Assembly: GCA_003952965.2 (NCBI GenBank)
Contig: CM025850.1
Location: 21,292,615 to 21,356,614, forward strand
Origin: Morella rubra
Lineage: Eukaryota > Streptophyta > Magnoliopsida > Fagales > Myricaceae
DNA: 64,000 nucleotides
Direction of reading: 5' to 3'
The position numbers and the translations under genes are program-made. The notes under the pieces are model-generated. The model searched no databases, had not been told where the DNA came from, and saw only the letters and a program-made list of their open reading frames with translations. Positions 11,814 to 24,401 of the stretch are shown one piece after another (positions within the stretch are counted from its first letter, which is position 1; every line of letters starts with the position of its first letter).

Positions 11814-12335
11814 ATAGTCTTCCCCTGACACTAAAGTTGTAGTGCACAGTAGGGCTTCTCCTTCTCCTATATGTCTTTTAAGGCACGAGATATGGAATAA
11901 TACTGGATGAACTTTAGAATGCTTGGGTAGCGCCAATTTGTAGGCCACTGCACATATCTTCTCTGCCACCCAGTAAGGTCCGAAATATTTATTAGCAGGC
12001 GTTTGATTACCTTTCCTGAATACTAAATACCGATTGTTGTCTGAATGATTGTAGTTTAAGAAAGACCCAATCATTTACATCAAAAGAGTCATCATGGGAT
12101 AAGCATCAGCTTATTGCTTCATTCGGTTCCTGCCCTTCTCCAATATCTTCTCTGCCACCTAGTAAGGTCCGAAATATTTATTAGCAGGCGTTTGATTACC
12201 TTTCCTGAATACTAAATACCGATTGTTGTCTGAATGATTGTAGTTTAAGAAAGACCCGATCATTTACATCAAAAGAGTCATCATGGGATAAGCATCAGCT
12301 TATTGCTTCATTCGGTTCCTGCCCTTCTCCAAAAT
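11814..12335 (-). pseudogene. Ty3/gypsy pol C-terminal end with internal duplication
   Basis: The reverse strand from 12074 to 11800 encodes the region after the integrase core of Ty3/gypsy elements: [42 protein letters not shown]. This is the conserved 'YFGPY ... AYKLALP ... HPVFHVSCLK' end of plant gypsy polyproteins. A second copy of its upstream half follows at 12143-12332 (see the tandem duplication). No integrase core is present. Confidence 0.88.
11954..12332. repeat. Tandem duplication, 189-bp unit, two copies
   Basis: The block starting ATATCTTCTCTGCCACC at 11954 is repeated at 12143 with an offset of 189 bases. The copies differ at only about two positions by eye (CACCCAG/CACCTAG and GACCCAA/GACCCGA), so the duplication is recent. 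It lies inside the gypsy pol remnant. Confidence 0.92.
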
Positions 12336-12340
12336 TTGCA

Positions 12341-14499
12341 GTGATTTTTCATAAAGGCCTGAAATCGAGTGAGCCGATGAAATGTGGTATTGTATCAAAA
12401 CTTCACCCATGAAAGATGACCCACTCTAAAATGAGCAGCATAAAGGTTACCTAAGTATAGGAGTTATGTCGTATAATAAATAACTCAAAAGATCAGATCG
12501 TCTCCTTAGAAAAAATAGACTAATTTCAAACTTGCATAAAAACAAGGAGAATATAAAAAGCGTTTACTGAACAAAGTTCATATTCATATTTTTGGATCTT
12601 GAAAAGTTTCAACCAAATTAAAAGCAACACAAAAAGTAAACTAAGAATATAACATACATTAAAGTAAATGACGGAAAGTTAAATAACGGAAATTAAATGA
12701 AAATAAATAACATTATGTAAATGACGGAAAATAAATGATAAGTAATAAAAAAAGAGCACAAGATTCTTGGATTAAATAATATTACCTTAAGATTAAGTTA
12801 AAAATAAAAAAAAAAAAAAAACAAGAACATAATCCGAAAATTGAATAGAAATTACAGAAAATTAAAAAGTGAAAAACTTAAATATTCTAAATTCTTGGAA
12901 TTGAAATACAAGGCATTGTAATAGTAAAGCAACTATCTAGAACGGAATATCAAATAATAGGTGTTTAGTAATTCTTTTTCCTCTCGGCAGTTGTCAAAGT
13001 CGTGCAATGTTGTGGTTAAATCTCTACCTAAATAGTTTTTGCCAGCAGCTGCTATCATTCTAATGAAGTGCATGCCTTTGTTTCTTAATAAGTAAACAAA
13101 CCAATACCATATATTTGAAAAAGTTTTCATGGAGTTGGTAAGCATGACGTGGAGATAACTTAGGAGGATGGGAGGATGTATGAACATAAGAAATGTGTGG
13201 TTTAAGTAGGGTAGCTAGAACATCACGGCAAGTAAGAATCCCTACGCGTGACAAATCAAAAGAATGCTTCGCATTTTGCTTACATCTCTCTGCTCTCACT
13301 TTTCTAGATGCTTGTGCTGATACGACAAGGATCAAATAATCACACCACATTCACATTCTTGTCAACTATTCAATCTAATAAACAAGATCATAGCTTATGG
13401 CTATCTCTTCTCAAGTCAAACACATGACAAAGTCTAAGATGATCCAGCGTTTAAAAAAAAATTATTGAAGAAAAAAAAAGTCGACCAAGGAAGTACTTCG
13501 GAAAAGAATGATTAAATCATGACTGGGCACACTGCATCAGAAATAAAAAAGAAGAGTCATTCAATACATGCCAATACTGGAAGATGGTTCACAATTTTAT
13601 TCAATAACTATGCTTATTCAACACACAAAAATCATAACTAAGCACTAATTGTAGCAGAATCTGTATCTCTATCTTTGTACATTGTTACCTTTCCCTCCTT
13701 TCCATTGTCAATACATCAATCAAATATTATTTTTATTTTTTGGTAAGAAAGGCAAAAAAAAAAAAAAAAAAAAGACTTATCAAGCTAATAATATGCACCA
13801 TCTCCAAAAATATACAACTCTCGGAGAGATGATAAAACCTTATCAACCACTTTCAAATCATCCTCTTTAGTGATGCGAGATAAAGTCTTTTTTCTTAGTT
13901 AATTTCAGATAAGAAAAAAAATTCAGACATTATAGCGGAACAAAGAAATGAACTTGGTAAGTATTCAACTTCATATGAAGTGGTAGCCAAGTCTTTCATT
14001 CATACCGTCATATAAAGACAAATAATCTATTACACGTACGCTAAAATTTGCAATTTTCTTGTCAAGTTCATGTAAATGATCAACTCCTAACTACTATAGT
14101 TATTAGGTCAACAACCAAAACTTAAATGCTAGAAAAGACTAAAAGGGAAAGGCAGAGAATTTATCTAGAAAAAGGAAGAAAGGATAAGGGATCAAATAAG
14201 TGGAGGTAGGATTGCCTAAGGAAGAAAAAGATGTTATTTACTTCAACTTTAACCCTTTAAGAATACGAACAACACATTTAGAGAATAAGTGACGAACAAC
14301 ACATTTAGAGAATAAGTGACACAGAAAAGCAAATCACAGGTTTCTTACTAACAAAAGCCCCAACCAAATTCCTCACAAAATATAAACCAATGATCATGCT
14401 CCAGCAGCATATTGCCATTTATAATGAGCACATTCACAATCTATCTTCATAAAGTTATAGGGATTGAATCATCTTACCCCATCATAGAAAAGAAACTAT
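12341..14499. other. Non-coding stretch without recognised gene
   Basis: AT-rich, with many A-runs (12807, 13456, 13755). Reverse ORFs of 84 and 96 codons at 12933-13350 look like fragments of something larger but resemble nothing I can name. A 27-base direct repeat (GAACAACACATTTAGAG...) occupies about 14266-14320. Probably decayed transposon or LTR sequence, given gypsy pieces on both sides. Confidence 0.45.
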
Positions 14500-15187
14500 G
14501 TTCAGTTGTCATTTAAATGAATGAGAAAACAAAACTTTCAGGAACGTGAAGTAAACATAAGAGGAGTAGAGCTGCAATTTTGAGTCACGGAAAGAGAGAG
14601 TAATAAAACTTACCTCATGAACATTTAAGTTTGGTTTGTTTTCTAACCTTCCACGTTCAATCGATGGGGAATGCTGATATGAATCTCGCCCAATGAAGAG
14701 ATCCAACAACAAAGAAGGAACCCAAGATCTTTCTATGGACAGATTTGAATGGTAGACCTCGACCCGTTGTTTATGACAAATAAGAACCTCGGTATAAGGA
14801 AAACGCCACAAACGGTGGTGGTATCCATTTGATAAGTCATTGGTGAACGCTACAGGAAATCCCGATAAGTTTGAATAGTTCTTCAAAGAACCGAAGAGAA
14901 AAATATTCTCACAACTTTGCTGAAAAATCCAGATCTGCATTTTCGTTCTCTAGGTGCCTATTTAAATGGCTGGCCATTACAAGGAAAATATTTGGGCGCG
15001 TAATTTAAAAGGCTTCATTACATGGAAACTTCTTAAAAAGATCTATCCTAATTAAGGAAATAACACTGACTTGCCTAGCTGATCACACGCCTAACAAAAG
15101 GAAAGGAAAGTTTTGGCTATATTATCAGCCATACATGCCCAAAAAAAGTCCAAACTAATAAAAGGAAAATTAAATGCCAAATTAATC
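14500..15187 (-). repeat. Probable gypsy LTR, reverse strand
   Basis: This stretch directly follows, on the reverse strand, the stop codon of the gypsy pol end at 15188. It contains a TATA-like TTTAAATAGGC (reverse of about 14956-14966) and a long leader-like sequence ending in a good splice donor (GAG/GTAAGT, reverse of about 14613). The 143-codon reverse ORF 14940-14509 runs through it, but I know no protein like it and treat it as LTR read-through. Borders are inferred. Confidence 0.4.
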
Positions 15188-15425
15188 TTAGCCTTGGCCA
15201 GATTCTTCTAGAACTTGAATCATGGTGACAATTCTTTGTTGCTCACGTGGATCATGCTCAATGGGTCTCCATGCATTTGTTTGAGCCCATGCCTCTTGAA
15301 TTAATCCGTTGAGTACCTCTTTAAACTTCTTTGCTTGTGCTCTCGTAACCGACCCAGTTGGGACTTGAACTAGATCCTTTGAAACTGTACTATGATTTGC
15401 ATCAAATGCTCCAATACACTAGAAG
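15188..15425 (-). pseudogene. Ty3/gypsy pol extreme C-terminus
   Basis: Read in reverse from about 15420 to a TAA at 15190-15188, one open frame encodes the segment VPTGSVTRAQAKKFKEVLNG, then LIQEAW and, at the end, LEESGQG. The pattern 'G-P/S-x-T-R-A-x-A-K-x-[FL]-K-E' is typical of the last 60 residues of plant gypsy polyproteins, downstream of the chromodomain-like region. No frame break occurs in these 76 codons. It is a separate element from the pol end at 11.8-12.3 kb. Confidence 0.7.
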
Positions 15426-16004
15426 TAAAAAAAAATCAACGCTATAAGATACAATATTGAATCACGTGTCCACAAACCACTATATTATAGCATTACAAAA
15501 TTCATAAACCACAATATTGTAAACCAACGTTATAATCTATAACCATGAACAAGAACAACAATTATCACACAAGGTTCTACTAACCATTGCATTATCCCAT
15601 AAAATCTACAAACCACACTAATAGAAAAAGAAAGTCACAAACCACATAATTAACCATAAAAGTAAAACCACCTGACTACACAATAAAACTCAAACACCGG
15701 ATACACGTCATAATAACACATCAAGGTTCTAGAAGTTATTGAAAATATAATAAACACACAACACAATCTAATTTGTCCCATAATCCATGCTATCACATCC
15801 AAGGGGGAAATTATTTGCATCCATGTGCCCATTCGCTCTTTCTTTTATCAAACATAGTTAGGAAGACCCTCTGCAACGGGAGACTTGAAGATAGGCGGGC
15901 TACAACCAAGCATAACTAATCTTATGGCAATCTTAGCTCTCATTTCAAGTGCGATCACGCATTCCTTTATCTTGTCATTGCCCTCGCTACTACCTACACC
16001 GTAT
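15426..16004. other. Non-coding stretch before the SIRE-type element
   Basis: AT-rich sequence with no recognised gene; a 60-codon reverse ORF at 15650-15832 looks random. The last five bases (16000-16004, CGTAT) are the candidate target duplication of the element that follows. Confidence 0.4.
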
Positions 16005-17315
16005 TGTTAGTCCAAGGTTGCTCCCTAAGCTATCTAATTCCATGATTTATCTTGTTTGGAGCCTTTCGTATTGTAGTCAATGGTTGCTCGATGTATTCTT
16101 TGGAATATTTTTAGATACGTGGTTGTCAATCACTATTCAATCGAGAGTACTCAATTGTATTTAATCTCTCTTTAATTCATTATGCCCTATATTCGATTTA
16201 AACACCATGGATTGCACCTAAACTATGATATTTTTAATTGTAGGAGTTTTCTTGTTGAAATGGAACGGAATTGCATATCAAAAAACACTGAAAAACTTAT
16301 CTGCCAAGATGGTGTCGACACATGGTTGACATGGTGTCAACACATAGACAAAAGCAGAATGCCATTTTGATGGTGTCGACACATGGTGAAGAAAGTGTGA
16401 CACATGCCACAGGCACCTGCGAGTCAGTTTCAGACTTGATGAAAGTGTCGACACATAGGCATGTATGTGTCGACATATGTTGCAGGAACACGGTTTTTAA
16501 AAAGATGACTTAGCACACGAATCAAGACTTTATGGCACTTAGGGCACCTCTCCAACATTCCAAAAAGGCCCTTAGGACTCCCCAAGACTAAAGACCTATA
16601 AAGGGAACCTTATGGAGAGAGAAAAGAGATCTTTTGCACACCTTTTGCCTCTCCTACATCATCAATCTTGACCTAGCCTCCAAAAAGTGAGAGAAAAATG
16701 CAAAAGACAAGGCTGCACATTTTCCAAGAGATCTGCTACTGTCTTGCTGCCATCATCATCAGATCTTGTCTTGTAGCCATTTATTGAGCTTTGTTTTGCT
16801 GATCTAGCTTTGAGAGCTATTGTTTATTCATTCCTATCTTTAAACTTTGAAAACCTTTTGAGTGTGAGATACACTTGGGCCTACCGTGAGGATAGAAGAA
16901 ATCTCATAGGCTTTGAGATTTGTGTACGAGTTGAAGAGTGAGCTTGGAAAACTCTTGTAACGGTCACTTAGCACCCAAAGCTAAGTTGTAGACACTATTG
17001 GATTATAGTGGAGAAGCCCAAGGAAGGCAATAGCCTTGGGGGTGGACGTAGGCAAGTCTTGGCCGAACCACCTAAAAATCGGTGTTATCTCTCTTCTTTA
17101 CTCTTTTATTTTATTGCTATCATTTATTGTTTTTCGTTCTTTATAGTATTAAATATTTTCAGATCTGTATTTTAATATTAAATTGCATTTAGTATATTCA
17201 GATCTGCATTTTTATTCGTAGAAAAGTGTATTTTCTAGATGTGTTTTTATTGAAAAAGGGTTAAGTTTTTGATAAACCAATTCACCCCTCTCTTGGGTTG
17301 ATATTTGGACTCACA
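16005..17315 (+). repeat. 5' LTR of the SIRE-type element
   Basis: Starts TGTTAGTCCAAGG and ends GGACTCACA immediately before the primer binding site. It aligns along its whole length with 24402-25758. By eye the copies differ by scattered substitutions and several short indels (1311 versus about 1357 bp), so the insertion is old. It contains a cluster of TGTCGACA palindromes at about 16312-16480. Confidence 0.95.
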
Positions 17316-17317
17316 AT

Positions 17318-17329
17318 TGGTATCAGAGC
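17318..17329 (+). other. Primer binding site (tRNA-iMet)
   Basis: TGGTATCAGAGC, two bases after the LTR end, is the standard plant copia site complementary to the 3' end of initiator methionine tRNA. Confidence 0.95.
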
Positions 17330-17350
17330 TGAGGTTTAATATCTTTACTA

Positions 17351-18840
17351 ATGACTACTCTTAGCTCTTCTTTGTCTGAAGGTCAATCCACTAACCGTCT
17401 TCCTTTGTTTAATAAAATGTGCTATAACTATTGGAAGGCAAGGATGAAATCTATATTCAAGCCATGGACTACGATCTTTGAAAAATTATCATGAACGGCC
17501 TAAGACTTCTGAACGACAATGCTAGCTTGCATAAAGCGGAAAAAGATTGGATGAGGCTGATCATAAGCTTATTCTTTAAATGCTAAAGTTATGAATGTTT
17601 TATATTGTGCTCTTGATGCTAACGAATTTAATCGTGTTTTTGGTTGTGATTTGCTAAGGAAATATGGGAAAAATTGTTAGTTACTCATGAAGGCACTAAT
17701 CAAGTTAAGGAGAACATGATTAGTATGCTTGTACATACTATTTAAGTTGAAATCTAACGAATATATCTATACCATGTTTACTCGCTTTACTGATATTATC
17801 AATGAATTGAAATCTCTTGGTAAAGTCTATACTAATGTGGAAATGGTGAGAAAAATTCTCAGGTGTCTTCCTAAGGCTTGGAAACCTAAAGTTACAGCTA
17901 TTCAGGAAGCCAAAGGACTTAACAAATTGTCTCTGGATGAACTCATGGGATCCTCATACCCACGAGATGAACCAAGTGAAAGGAGATGAGATTGAAGGAA
18001 AAGGCAAAAGAGGAATTGCCTTGAAAGCTTCTTACTCTAGTAGTGAAGAATCTTCTGATGATGATGAGATGGCCTTGTTTACAAAGAAATTTAAGAAATT
18101 CTTTAAAAAGAAGCAAGGTGACAAGAGGTACCCAAAGAAGAACAACTTCAAGGGTGATATCAAATATGAATGCCCCAACATAGAACCACACAAAAAATCA
18201 AGAGACTTCAAGGATAAGAAGAAAGCCTTCTTAGCCGCATGGGGAGAATCAAATGAGAGTGAAAGCGAAAGTGAAGAAGAGGAAGTTGCAAACCTTTGTT
18301 TAATGGCAAAGATAGCGAGGATGAGGTACAATCTTCAAATACTCAATGCTTTTCATTTGATGAATTACAAGATGCATTTGATGATCAATATCTTGAACTG
18401 AAAAAATTGTTTCAAAATATAGTTCTCTCAAAAAGAATTTTGAAAATGTTACAAAAGAGAACGATAATTTGAAAAGTTAAGAGTTTACTCTTAGAGATGA
18501 TCTTGTAAGGATCAAGGAAGAAAATGAAATATCCTTGCAAAATAAAACAAGTCTTTTGATTGCTGAAAGTGATTCTTTAAAATCAAAAGTTGAAACTCTT
18601 ACGAATGATCTTGCAAGGTTCATTCAAGGAAAGTAAAACCTTAATATTCTTTTTGGTTATCAAAGGTGTTGTCTCAACAAAAGTGACATTGGATATGATT
18701 ATTTTACTGATCAAAAATCTTATTCTTATATGATCACTAAAATCATCTACATCATTTAGATTGTGCAACTTTTGTGGTAAATCTGGACATATTTCACACA
18801 CTTGTACAATCAATTAGAAAGAAAGCTTATAGTGGTATTA
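17351..18840 (+). pseudogene. SIRE-type gag (UBN2 and CCHC knuckle), broken
   Basis: The likely start is the ATG at 17351 (MTTLSSSLSEGQS). The family motif NYWKARMK follows at about 17429. After a broken stretch, the ORF 17729-17989 carries TRFTDIINELKSLGK and VRKILRCLPKAWKPKV, the conserved centre of the UBN2-type capsid protein. A Lys/Glu/Ser-rich segment (17937-18401) follows, then a zinc knuckle at about 18763-18810, CNFCGKSGHISHTC, with all four CCHC ligands kept. At least four frame breaks lie between these parts. Confidence 0.88.
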
Positions 18841-18950
18841 AATTTTTTTGGATTTCTACGGACAGGGTGAAGGAAACCGTTTCTAACACCAATGACCCAA
18901 AATGATTTGGGTACTAAAAATCAAGAAGTGATTTTTTTTTGTAGGAGTGC

Positions 18951-19830
18951 TTGAAGACAATCGAAGTAAAGGAACATTGGATTCTTGATAGCGGATGCTC
19001 CAAGCACATGATAGGGGATAAGAGTTGGTTCAAATCTCTTATCCCAAAAGAAAAAAGATCGGTTACTTTTGGTGATAATGATAAAGGAAAGATTCTTGGT
19101 ATTAGAAATATTGGTATGACTCCTAATCCTACTATTGAACATGTTTTATTTGTTGATGGTTTGAAGCATAATTTATTATGCATCAGTCAATTATATGATA
19201 AGGGAAATCGAGTTATATTTGATCATCAATATGCATTATTGAAAATATTGAAGACAAGAAAGTCTTGTTTGTTGGATATTGACAAGAAAATGTGTATGTT
19301 ATTCACTTAGAGAACATCTTTTCTAAAAATGTAAAATGTCTTTTCTCTTTAAGTGACAAGAATAGTTAGATGTAGCATAGAAGACTTGCTCATACAAGCA
19401 TGGATCTTATTTCAAAATTAGCCAAAAAAGACCATGTTTTGGGTTTGCCTAACCTTGTTTATGAAAAAGATAAGATTTGTACTACTTGTCAAAAAGGCAA
19501 ACAAACTAGAACATCTTTTAAACCAAAAAAATATCGTGTCCACTATGTTTTGTGAAAACAACTTGCCAGATTATTTTTGGACAAAAGCTATTAATCCTAG
19601 CTCCTATGTCATGAACTGATGTATGATAAGGTTAATTAAGAAAACTTCAAATGAGCTATGGAAAAATAGAAAACCCAATATTGGATATTTTCATGTATTT
19701 GGTTGCAAGTGTTTTGTTCTCAACAACAACAAAGATAACTTAGGTATGTTTGATGCGAAAGCTGATAAAAGTATATTTCTTAGTTATTATACCTCTAGCA
19801 AAGCTTATCGTGTTTTTAATTAGAGAACTT
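18951..19830 (+). pseudogene. SIRE-type protease and remnant integrase; catalytic core deleted
   Basis: ORF 18951-19310 carries the protease signature WILDSGCSKHM with the catalytic DSG intact, then VLFVDGLKHNLLCISQL. The GAG-pre-integrase zinc region follows (about 19375-19500: HRRLAHTSMD ... CTTCQKGKQ). At about 19545 the reading jumps straight to CENNLPDYFWTKAINPSSYV and YFHVFGCKCFVLNN. The integrase core with the DD35E triad should lie between them and is missing, a loss of several hundred bases compared with the family. The part after the gap is open to 19823. Confidence 0.88.
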
Positions 19831-20179
19831 TAGTTGTTGAGGAATCTATTCATGTAATATTGATGAATCTAATGTGTCTATGAAAAGGGATGACAATGAT
19901 GTTGTAGATCTTGAAAAAAAAGATGAGAAACCAGCTACAAGTGAAGTGAAAGAAGTTTCTCATCCACAAGAGCAAGATATACAAGATCTTGAAGAAGAAA
20001 TGCCTCAAAGCAACAACTATCTACCAAAGGCTTGAAAGTTTATCAGAAATCATCATATTGATCAAGTCATTGATAATGTTGAGAAAGGTGTTAAAACTCA
20101 CTCTTCTTATAATCAAGCTAATAATTTTGCCTTACTTTCTCAAATTGAGCCAGAGAATATTTCTGAAACAAAAGATGAT

Positions 20180-21670
20180 GAAAATTGGATCCATGCCATG
20201 GAGGATGAATTAAAACAGTTTGAGAAAAATCAGGTATGACATCTAGTTCCTAGACTTGAAGATCATCCAATTATTAGTACTAAATGGGGTTTTTGAAACA
20301 AAATGGATGGATATGGGATTGTGATGAGGAACAAGGTAAGGTTGGTTGCCCAAGGTTATAATCAAGAAGAGGAATCAATTTTGATGAAACCTTCACACCT
20401 GTTGCTCGTTTAGAATCTATTTGTATGTTGCTTGCCTTTCCATGTTTTAAAGATTTCAAATTATTTTAAATGGATGTGAAATGTTGTTTTCTTAAGTGTT
20501 ATCTTTACGAGGAAGTGCATGTAGAACAACCACCTAGATTTGTGGATGAAAATCTACCACACCATATGTTCAAGCTCACAAAAGCGTTATATGGCTTGAA
20601 GCAAACACCTCGGACATGGTACGAATGATTGAGTTCCTTCCTTATTAAAAATAGATTTTCACGAGGTATTATCAATACCACTCTCTTTATTAAGGAAAAG
20701 GATAATAAATTGCTTATCGTTCAAATATATGTTAATGATATCATATTTGGTTCTACTAATGAGTCTCTTTGTAAAGAATTTTTCAAAGTCATGAAAGGTG
20801 AATTCCAGATGAGCCTAATGGGAGAGTCGAATTACTTTCTCAGGCTTCAGATTAAGAAAAATCATGAGGATATCTTCATTAACCAAGCAAAGTACATGAG
20901 ACCTACTCAAAAGATTTGGGATGGACAACTCAAAACCAATGGAAACACCAATGAGTCCATCAAACAAAATGGAAAAAGATAAAAAAAGTAAAGACGTTGA
21001 CCAAACGAGGTATCAAGGTATGTTTGGCTCTTTACTTTACCTTACTGCGAGTAGACCTGATATTATGTTTAATGTGTACATGTGTGCAATATTTCAATCT
21101 TGCCCTAAGGAGCCCTAAGATGTCTCACCTCCTTGCGGTTAAGAGAATATTTCATTACCTTGTTAGCACAAAAGATCTTGGTCTGTTTTATCCAAAAAGT
21201 GTTGAATTTAATTTGTAAGGATACTCGAATACTAATTATGCCAGTTGCAAAATTGATAGAAAAAACACTAGTAGTGCGTGTCAGTTTCTTGGCCCATTTC
21301 TAGTGTCATGGTTTTGTAAGAAACAAAATTCTATGGCTTCATCAACCACAGAGGCCGAGTATATTGTTGTTGGTAACTGTTGCACACAAATATTGTGGAT
21401 GAAACAACAATTGAAAGATTTTAATCTTAATTTTTCACTCATCCCGAATAAGTATAATAACACGAGTGCCATAAACCTTTCTAAAACCCCTATTCAGCAC
21501 TCTAGGATTAAATATATCGAGATCAGTCATTATTTTCTGCTTGATCATGCTTTTATACTTGAGTTTGTAAGTATAGATCTTTAACTTGCTGATATATTCA
21601 CGAAACCTCTTAATGATGATCATTTCTGCTTCATTTGTCAAGAGATCGGTATGTGTTTCCCCTCTGAATG
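20180..21670 (+). pseudogene. SIRE-type reverse transcriptase and RNase H, broken
   Basis: RT begins near 20180 with WIHAMEDELKQFEKNQ and passes through stops at about 20239, 20298 and 20470. ORF 20629-20982 carries the active site region as QIYVNDIIFGS; copia RTs have YVDDI, so the first catalytic Asp is changed to Asn. After a frameshift near 20900, LLYLTASRPDIMF follows, then RNase H (about 21250-21610) with SSTTEAEY and, at the end, ADIFTKPL. A stop ends the region near 21670. Confidence 0.92.
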
Positions 21671-21829
21671 ATTTATTTTGATTTGAACTGCTTATTGTGT
21701 CATTCATGTGTTGGTTGAATGATTTTTGAAGTGATAATATGTTTTTATGCTTAATTGGATTGCATCATACTTTTTCTGATTGAAAACATTTTGTATTACA
21801 CATTTGCATGTTGTGTGTCAGCATTTGAG

Positions 21830-22035
21830 TTCTCAAGTGGCGACACTTCTGGACTTGCTTGACTGTTTTCTTTGGAATCTGTATGTGTTAACACTATTCA
21901 GCCATGTCTCGACACACTAGTTGTTCTTGGAGAAGACTGTTAAGTAATTGTCAATATATGTTTTCATATGTGTCGACACAGTCCTATGCATATGTAATGT
22001 GTTGACACATGCTTCCACATATGTCGGCACATGTT
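21830..22035 (+). repeat. Internal cluster of GTGTCGACAC-like words
   Basis: Six variants of a 10-base palindrome occur within 200 bp just downstream of pol: GTGGCGACAC (about 21838), GTGTTAACAC (21886), TCTCGACACA (21908), GTGTCGACAC (21972), GTGTTGACAC (21999) and ATGTCGGCAC (22021). The same word is clustered in both LTRs. The role is unknown. Confidence 0.7.
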
Positions 22036-22322
22036 TCGAATGGATAGTTTTTAAAACATCGATTCAGTTGCATTCATTAACTTCTCGTATGTTTAATAAG
22101 TTGACACCTTATGTACTTAACTCCATTTGACCTAAAAAATCATCTATTTCAATTTTAAGACCTCCCGTGCCCTAAACCTCACACGTCGTACCCTTTCTCA
22201 CCACCGAACTTGAGATCCTCCCTCTCTCGTGCCCTAAATCTCACTAAATCTCCTTTCCTCCACCACAGAGCTACATTTCCCCTCACTCTCCTCCACAGAA
22301 AACCTTAACCTCTCATTCGGCA

Positions 22323-23739
22323 ATGTCTAGTAAAAGAAGAAAGAGAGTTTTTGATCATGGGGAATCCTCAAGGCCAAGGCAGCGAATCAAAAGAGACGGG
22401 GATTTGTCTGCTCCTATAGAGAGTCTTCCATTTCGCTCAGGGATTCACCAACAACACTTTCAAAGTGATTTCAAAAATCGAAAGGTAATCTCTGGAAGAT
22501 GGGTTTTACTACTATGGTTTATTGAGAATGGCCTTGATTTTCAAGAACTGTTTGATGCTCAGGAGTGGTCTAACTTTGTCACTTCGAGGTGTGATTCTTT
22601 TCCATATTTAGTGAAGCAAGCATATGTCAATTTTAATTTTGATATGTCTGAGATTGCTTCGAGATTTGTGAAAGGGAAAGAGTTGGACTTTTATATGAAT
22701 GGGATGAATGTTGTAGCCATTTCCCCCAATTCATGGGTGAAGTTCTTTGAATCTTATACATGGGCTGGTATGTCTGATGTAGAGCCCATTGAGATTCTTA
22801 GGGTTGTTTTGGATAACCCTGAACTAGATGAGATTGTGAAGCCAGTGGCTAATGACTTTGATATTCATAAGAGATTGCTCCACCATATAGTATGTAACAT
22901 TATTCTTCCCAGGATGAGAAAGTTTGAGTATGCTACATTTCTAGATATATTTGTCATGTATTGTTTGCTTATAAGGCGGCAAATGAATCATCGCTACCTC
23001 TTGAAGCATATGAAGGCAGCTTATGAGAAGAAAAGGCAAAGTTTGCCTTATGGAATGTTGTTTACTCATATTTTTGACTTGTTTGATGTTGAAACTAATA
23101 GAGAAGAAAGGGAGAAGCCTAAAGTCTTTCGGGAATATAATTAGAAGACTTTGAGACTTTGTACAAAATGATCATGATTAGTGGGTAAAGAAGGCAATGG
23201 CAACTCCTTCTCAAGAAATTCAAGAAGAAGAAGTTGAAGAAGAAGCTGAAGAGGAAGATCCAGAAGAAGTGGAAGTAGTGGATGAGGACAGACCAGAGGA
23301 TGATATTCCAGTTACAGCATCTCCTCGTACTCCACGTACTCCAGCAGCTGGTCGGTCAGTATCTTCAGGCTCTCATGAGACAAGGCTTGCCCTTTTGGAA
23401 GCCTAAGTTTCAGATCTCAAAGATCAGGTTCTTTTGGTGCATTGTGATATGTGGGCTGGGTTTGATGAGATCAAATCCATTCTAGCGTTTCACACCACAG
23501 ATATGGAGATGATTACTCATGAGGCTCGCTCCACTTGCCACCACTACAACAATCTTATCACTATCTGCAGACAAACTTTATATGACTGGAGTGTGGCTTT
23601 TATTATGAAGATGACTGAGCTAACGATGGCTCAGGATCAGATGACAAAGTTGGTTTCGTGGACTAATTCTAATGTGACTCAAACGCGCGATATCTTCATC
23701 AACAAGTATTGCGATCTTCGACCCAGTGTTGAGAGTTAA
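22323..23739 (+). pseudogene. Extra ORF between pol and 3' LTR (putative plant transposon protein domain)
   Basis: A 273-codon ORF (22323-23144) starts with a basic stretch (SSKRRKRVFDHGESSRPR), which could serve as a nuclear signal. It contains the family pattern NHRYLLKHMKAAYEKK followed by LPYGMLFTHIFDLF, which I associate with the 'putative plant transposon protein' domain found in SIRE-type and other plant retroelement ORFs. A stop at 23142-23144 separates it from a second open stretch in another frame (23197-23739), with an acidic Glu-rich run, then a helical region after an in-frame TAA at 23404-23406. Position matches the so-called env-like ORF of the lineage, but I see no signal peptide or convincing membrane anchor, so an envelope role is not supported. 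It is much less damaged than gag or pol. Confidence 0.75.
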
Positions 23740-24387
23740 GTCAAATGGTTTAGTCGTTCATGGACTGCTTTTCTTCACAAATATCGTATTGACCTTGGTC
23801 ATTACCCGGTGTAGTGATCGTAGCCTTTACCCTAGCTTTAGCTTACCTTCCCTTTCTTTTTGATGATGTCAAAGGGGGAGAAGTATATGTACCTATTGTG
23901 TCGCACTCTTTTTTCGTAGATAACACATTCCATTGCATTGTTCATGTATCTTTGTAATTGTCTTAACTTTGATTGATATATGAGTATTTGTTATGGATGA
24001 GTTTGGGTATTATTATTTTTATCCTTACTTAACTCTGATTGAAAATGGTATCTTATTTGATATAATATTCTCTCAAATTTGCAAAACTTCGTCATTGATT
24101 ATGAAGTAGTACTTTTAAACTCTAAACTCCTGTCTATTTGAAGAATATTGAAGTGTTTGTGATCTGAGATCATTTTATGGAGTTTGAGAAGTTTGGAGGA
24201 TGATATAGAAGTGTTTCTAACAAGTTTAAAATTTTTGGAAACCTCTAAATATAAAGGAGACCCTTTCAAAATTTTCTAAAAGTCCAAAGCATTTTGTAAT
24301 AACTTATTTTGAAAAACCTCTGCTTGTTTTTAGGAGGAGCTTTTTGTTTTCATTGCAAAGATCTTTAAAAATGAATTTGTCATCATC

Positions 24388-24401
24388 AAAAAGGGGGAGA
24401 C
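24388..24401 (+). other. Polypurine tract of the SIRE-type element
   Basis: AAAAAGGGGGAGAC directly precedes the 3' LTR start TGTTAACCCAAGG at 24402, the normal place for plus-strand priming. Confidence 0.9.

Noticed and set aside
14509-14940. 143-codon reverse ORF as an independent gene
   Set aside because: It starts just downstream of a gypsy pol stop, in a region with TATA-like and leader features, and resembles no protein; LTR read-through is simpler.
22323-23739. True envelope gene downstream of pol
   Set aside because: No signal peptide, cleavage site or clear membrane anchor; a basic N-terminus and the LPYGML..HIF pattern point to the plant transposon-protein domain.
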